A DNA stretch of 7,356 bases from Acidimicrobiaceae bacterium (GTDB lineage: Bacteria > Actinomycetota > Acidimicrobiia > Acidimicrobiales > Ilumatobacteraceae). The notes under the pieces are model-generated. The model ran no database searches. It saw nothing but the letters and a program-made list of their open reading frames with translations, and had not been told where the DNA came from. This document shows, in pieces, positions 5,880 to 7,356 of this stretch (its first letter is position 1; every line of letters begins with the position of its first letter). Both the position numbers and the translations under genes were made by a program. Where the stretch lies: contig VFMC01000060.1 in the NCBI GenBank assembly GCA_006515795.1, positions 1 through 7,356 on the forward strand. The letters run 5' to 3'.

Positions 5880-6641
5880 ATGCTCGGTTTGACATTTCCG
5901 CCGATCAACGAACTCATTCGTTGGCGAGACATCTTCACCAGTTTCAACAAGGTAGGCGTCATCGCCGTACTCGCCGCGTTGATCGGCATCGGCATCTTCC
6001 TGGTCGCCGGCACCAAGGATCCGTTGAAGGCGCCGAAGGGCGTGCGCAACCTCGCCGAGACCGGAGTCGAGTTCATCGAGGACCAGATCGTGATGCAGAC
6101 GATGGGCAAGGACGGCCTGCCATGGACCCCGTTCCTGCTGTCGCTGTTCATCTTCATCTACCTCTGCAACCTGCCGGGGATCATCCCGCTGTTCCAGATG
6201 CCGGCGACGGCGCGGATGGCCATCCCGCTGTTCTTGGCGCTGGTGGTATGGGTCGTCTACAACGCGGTCGGCTTGAAGCACAACGGCATCAAGTACATCA
6301 CCGGCATGGCCTGGCCGCACAGCGTGCCCGTCGGCATGCGCCCGCTGGTCGGCGTCATCGAACTGCTGTCGAACATCGTGCTGAGGCCGTTCTCGCTGGC
6401 CGTCCGACTCTTCGCCAACATGTTGGCCGGGCACATGCTGCTGATCACGTTCGCGTTCTTGAGCAACGCCATGTTCACTGCCCACACCAAGCAGTTCTTC
6501 TTGCGGCCGATGGGCATCTTGCCGTTGTTCATGCTGGTGTTCCTCACCGCCTTCGAAGTGCTGGTCGGCTTCTTGCAGGCATACATCTTCACGATCCTGA
6601 CCGCGGTGTTCATCAACTCGGCGCAACACCCCGAGCACTGA
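5880..6641 (+). CDS. atpB: F1Fo ATP synthase subunit a
   Basis: Subunit a forms the two proton half-channels beside the c-ring in the membrane. The 253-residue product has the family's membrane helices and the C-terminal signature: RPFSLAVRLFANMLAGHMLL contains the essential arginine R176 (E. coli aR210), and FEVLVGFLQAYIFTIL contains Q233 (aQ252). His185 and Glu226 occupy the positions of E. coli Glu219 and His245, the exchanged arrangement seen in many bacteria and in mitochondria. CNLPGIIPLF at 96-105 is another conserved helix. ATG at 5880 follows the atpI-like stop by 13 bases, with GAAGG (5865-5869) as a ribosome-binding site. All key residues are present, so a functional proton-translocating subunit is expected. 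Confidence 0.96.
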   Translation: MLGLTFPPINELIRWRDIFTSFNKVGVIAVLAALIGIGIFLVAGTKDPLKAPKGVRNLAETGVEFIEDQIVMQTMGKDGLPWTPFLLSLFIFIYLCNLPGIIPLFQMPATARMAIPLFLALVVWVVYNAVGLKHNGIKYITGMAWPHSVPVGMRPLVGVIELLSNIVLRPFSLAVRLFANMLAGHMLLITFAFLSNAMFTAHTKQFFLRPMGILPLFMLVFLTAFEVLVGFLQAYIFTILTAVFINSAQHPEH

Positions 6642-6708
6642 GCATCCGATCTCAAGATCTCCCACCAAGATCTCCCACCCACAACCTCACTAGGAGAACC
6701 TCAACAAA
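6642..6708 (+). promoter_or_regulatory. atpB-atpE intercistronic leader with tandem 13-bp repeat
   Basis: This 67-base spacer is the longest gap within the atp genes. It carries two adjacent exact copies of AAGATCTCCCACC (6654-6666 and 6667-6679), and a partial GATCT at 6648-6652. Next comes a stretch rich in A and C and poor in G, with AGGAG at 6692-6696 as ribosome-binding site 12 bases before the atpE ATG. It could be an unstructured translation-enhancing leader, since subunit c is needed in many copies per complex. Confidence 0.5.
6654..6679 (+). repeat. Tandem direct repeat, 2 x 13 bp
   Basis: AAGATCTCCCACC occurs twice with no spacer. Each copy contains the palindrome AGATCT. It lies in the leader of atpE, outside any coding sequence. 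Confidence 0.9.
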
Positions 6709-6981
6709 ATGGAAGCCCTGTCCTACTTGATCGCAGCGGTCCCTCTCGATGCCGCCGAACAGAAGACGGCCAACGCCGCGATCGGCGCCGGATTCGCCTA
6801 CGGCCTCGCCGCCATCGGTCCCGGCATCGGCATCGGTTACGTCGTCGGCAAGGCGATCGAGGCGATGGCCCGCCAGCCAGAGGCCGCAGGCATGGTGCGT
6901 ACCACCATGTTCCTGGGCATCGCCTTCACCGAAGCCTTGGCGCTCATCGGCTTCGTCGTCTTCATCCTCCTCGGCCTCTAG
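6709..6981 (+). CDS. atpE: F1Fo ATP synthase subunit c
   Basis: Subunit c is the hairpin protein that forms the rotating proton-carrying ring. The 90 residues give two helices: the first (about 24-46) with the glycine motif GPGIGIG (37-43), the second (about 64-88) with the proton-binding Glu75 in FTEALALIGF. The polar loop has the conserved RQP (55-57), which contacts the rotor stalk. The residue after Glu75 is Ala, not the Ser/Thr of sodium-type rings, and no Na+-type Gln is evident in helix 1, so proton coupling is inferred. A polar N-terminal stretch of about 20 residues (VPLDAAEQKTAN) makes it slightly longer than the 81-residue mycobacterial protein. ATG at 6709 is preceded by AGGAG. 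The gene is followed nine bases later by the b-type subunit gene. Confidence 0.96.
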   Translation: MEALSYLIAAVPLDAAEQKTANAAIGAGFAYGLAAIGPGIGIGYVVGKAIEAMARQPEAAGMVRTTMFLGIAFTEALALIGFVVFILLGL

Positions 6982-6990
6982 GGAGTCGCA

Positions 6991-7356
6991 ATGTTCTCCG
7001 TCACCGTCCACACGACGGGTGCGGGCGAGTTCGTCGTACGTCCCCTTTCGGAACACGCGGCTGCTGCGGCCGCCACCGAAGACAAAGGACCCAGCCCGAT
7101 CGCGCCAGAGCTCAAAGAGCTGGCCTGGGGTGGCGGCTCGTTCATCGTGCTCTTCGTACTGATGCGCATCGTGCTGTTCCCGCGCGTGAAGAAGGGCATG
7201 GTGGCGCGCTACGGCAAGATCCGTGGCGACCACGAGACTGCCGATTCAGTGCGCGCCGCCGCTCGCGGCGAGGTTGCCGACTACGACAGGGAGTTGGCCG
7301 TGGTGAGGGCCGAAGCGACGAAGCGGATCGACGCCGTTCGCCAGACCGTCGAGGCC
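6991..7356 (+). CDS. atpF: F1Fo ATP synthase b-type subunit, 5' part only (runs off the window)
   Basis: The frame is open from ATG 6991 to the last base, giving 122 residues without a stop. AGGGAG (6980-6985) ends five bases before the ATG and overlaps the atpE stop, a strong start signal. Residues 1-36 are a polar, alanine-rich leader, followed by PIAPELKELAWG (36-47), typical of the pre-membrane part of b subunits. One membrane helix (about 49-64, FIVLFVLMRIVLF) comes next, then a charged helix that begins the peripheral stalk (RVKKGMVARYGKIRGDHE onward, rich in Ala, Arg and Glu). Subunit b holds the stator to F1. The leader before the helix is longer than in typical b subunits. I cannot tell b from b', nor whether the missing part includes a fusion to delta as in mycobacteria. 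Confidence 0.88.
   Translation, partial: MFSVTVHTTGAGEFVVRPLSEHAAAAAATEDKGPSPIAPELKELAWGGGSFIVLFVLMRIVLFPRVKKGMVARYGKIRGDHETADSVRAAARGEVADYDRELAVVRAEATKRIDAVRQTVEA

Noticed and set aside
1..7356. Search for CRISPR arrays, tRNA/rRNA genes, transposases, integrase sites, toxin-antitoxin pairs or defence genes
   Set aside because: No regularly spaced repeats, RNA-gene signatures or mobile-element proteins are visible. Gene content is housekeeping in conserved order.

Overview
The window is high-GC DNA with actinobacterial gene order. The sequence wecA-like gene, atpI-like genes, atpB, atpE, atpF matches the order known in Mycobacterium (rfe/wecA–Rv1303–atpB–atpE–atpF), and glyA just upstream of this block is also found in other actinobacteria. 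Three genes appear to start with GTG a few bases after a TANNNT box, which suggests leaderless transcripts. Codon use and protein style would fit a deep-branching actinobacterium of the Acidimicrobiia type, but that lineage call is inference.

Layout. Positions 2-553 hold the 3' part of an unrecognised plus-strand gene. It converges on a minus-strand thiolase-like gene (633-2114), and a perfect 19-bp inverted repeat sits in the gap between them. A 59-bp divergent promoter region (2115-2173) separates the thiolase-like gene from a plus-strand run: rpiB (ribose-5-phosphate isomerase B), glyA (serine hydroxymethyltransferase) and a WecA/TagO-type polyprenyl-phosphate HexNAc-1-phosphate transferase. 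After a 137-bp gap comes the start of the F1Fo ATP synthase operon: atpZ-like, atpI-like, atpB (a), atpE (c) and the 5' part of a b-type subunit gene that runs off the window.

Function. The genes are core metabolism: pentose phosphate isomerisation, one-carbon/glycine metabolism, the first membrane step of polyprenyl-linked cell-wall glycan synthesis, and the membrane sector of the ATP synthase with its assembly factors. The atp operon has a plausible sigma70-type promoter (TTGCGG-N17-TAGATT). An 18-bp near-perfect palindrome matching the CRP-family consensus at 9 of 10 positions lies exactly over the predicted transcription start.

I found no sign of a mobile element, CRISPR array, defence system or other novel multi-gene system. 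The points most worth checking are the palindrome over the atp start, the inverted repeat at 568-616, the leaderless-type starts, the thiolase-like protein lacking standard thiolase catalytic residues, and the tandem repeat with a G-poor leader ahead of atpE.
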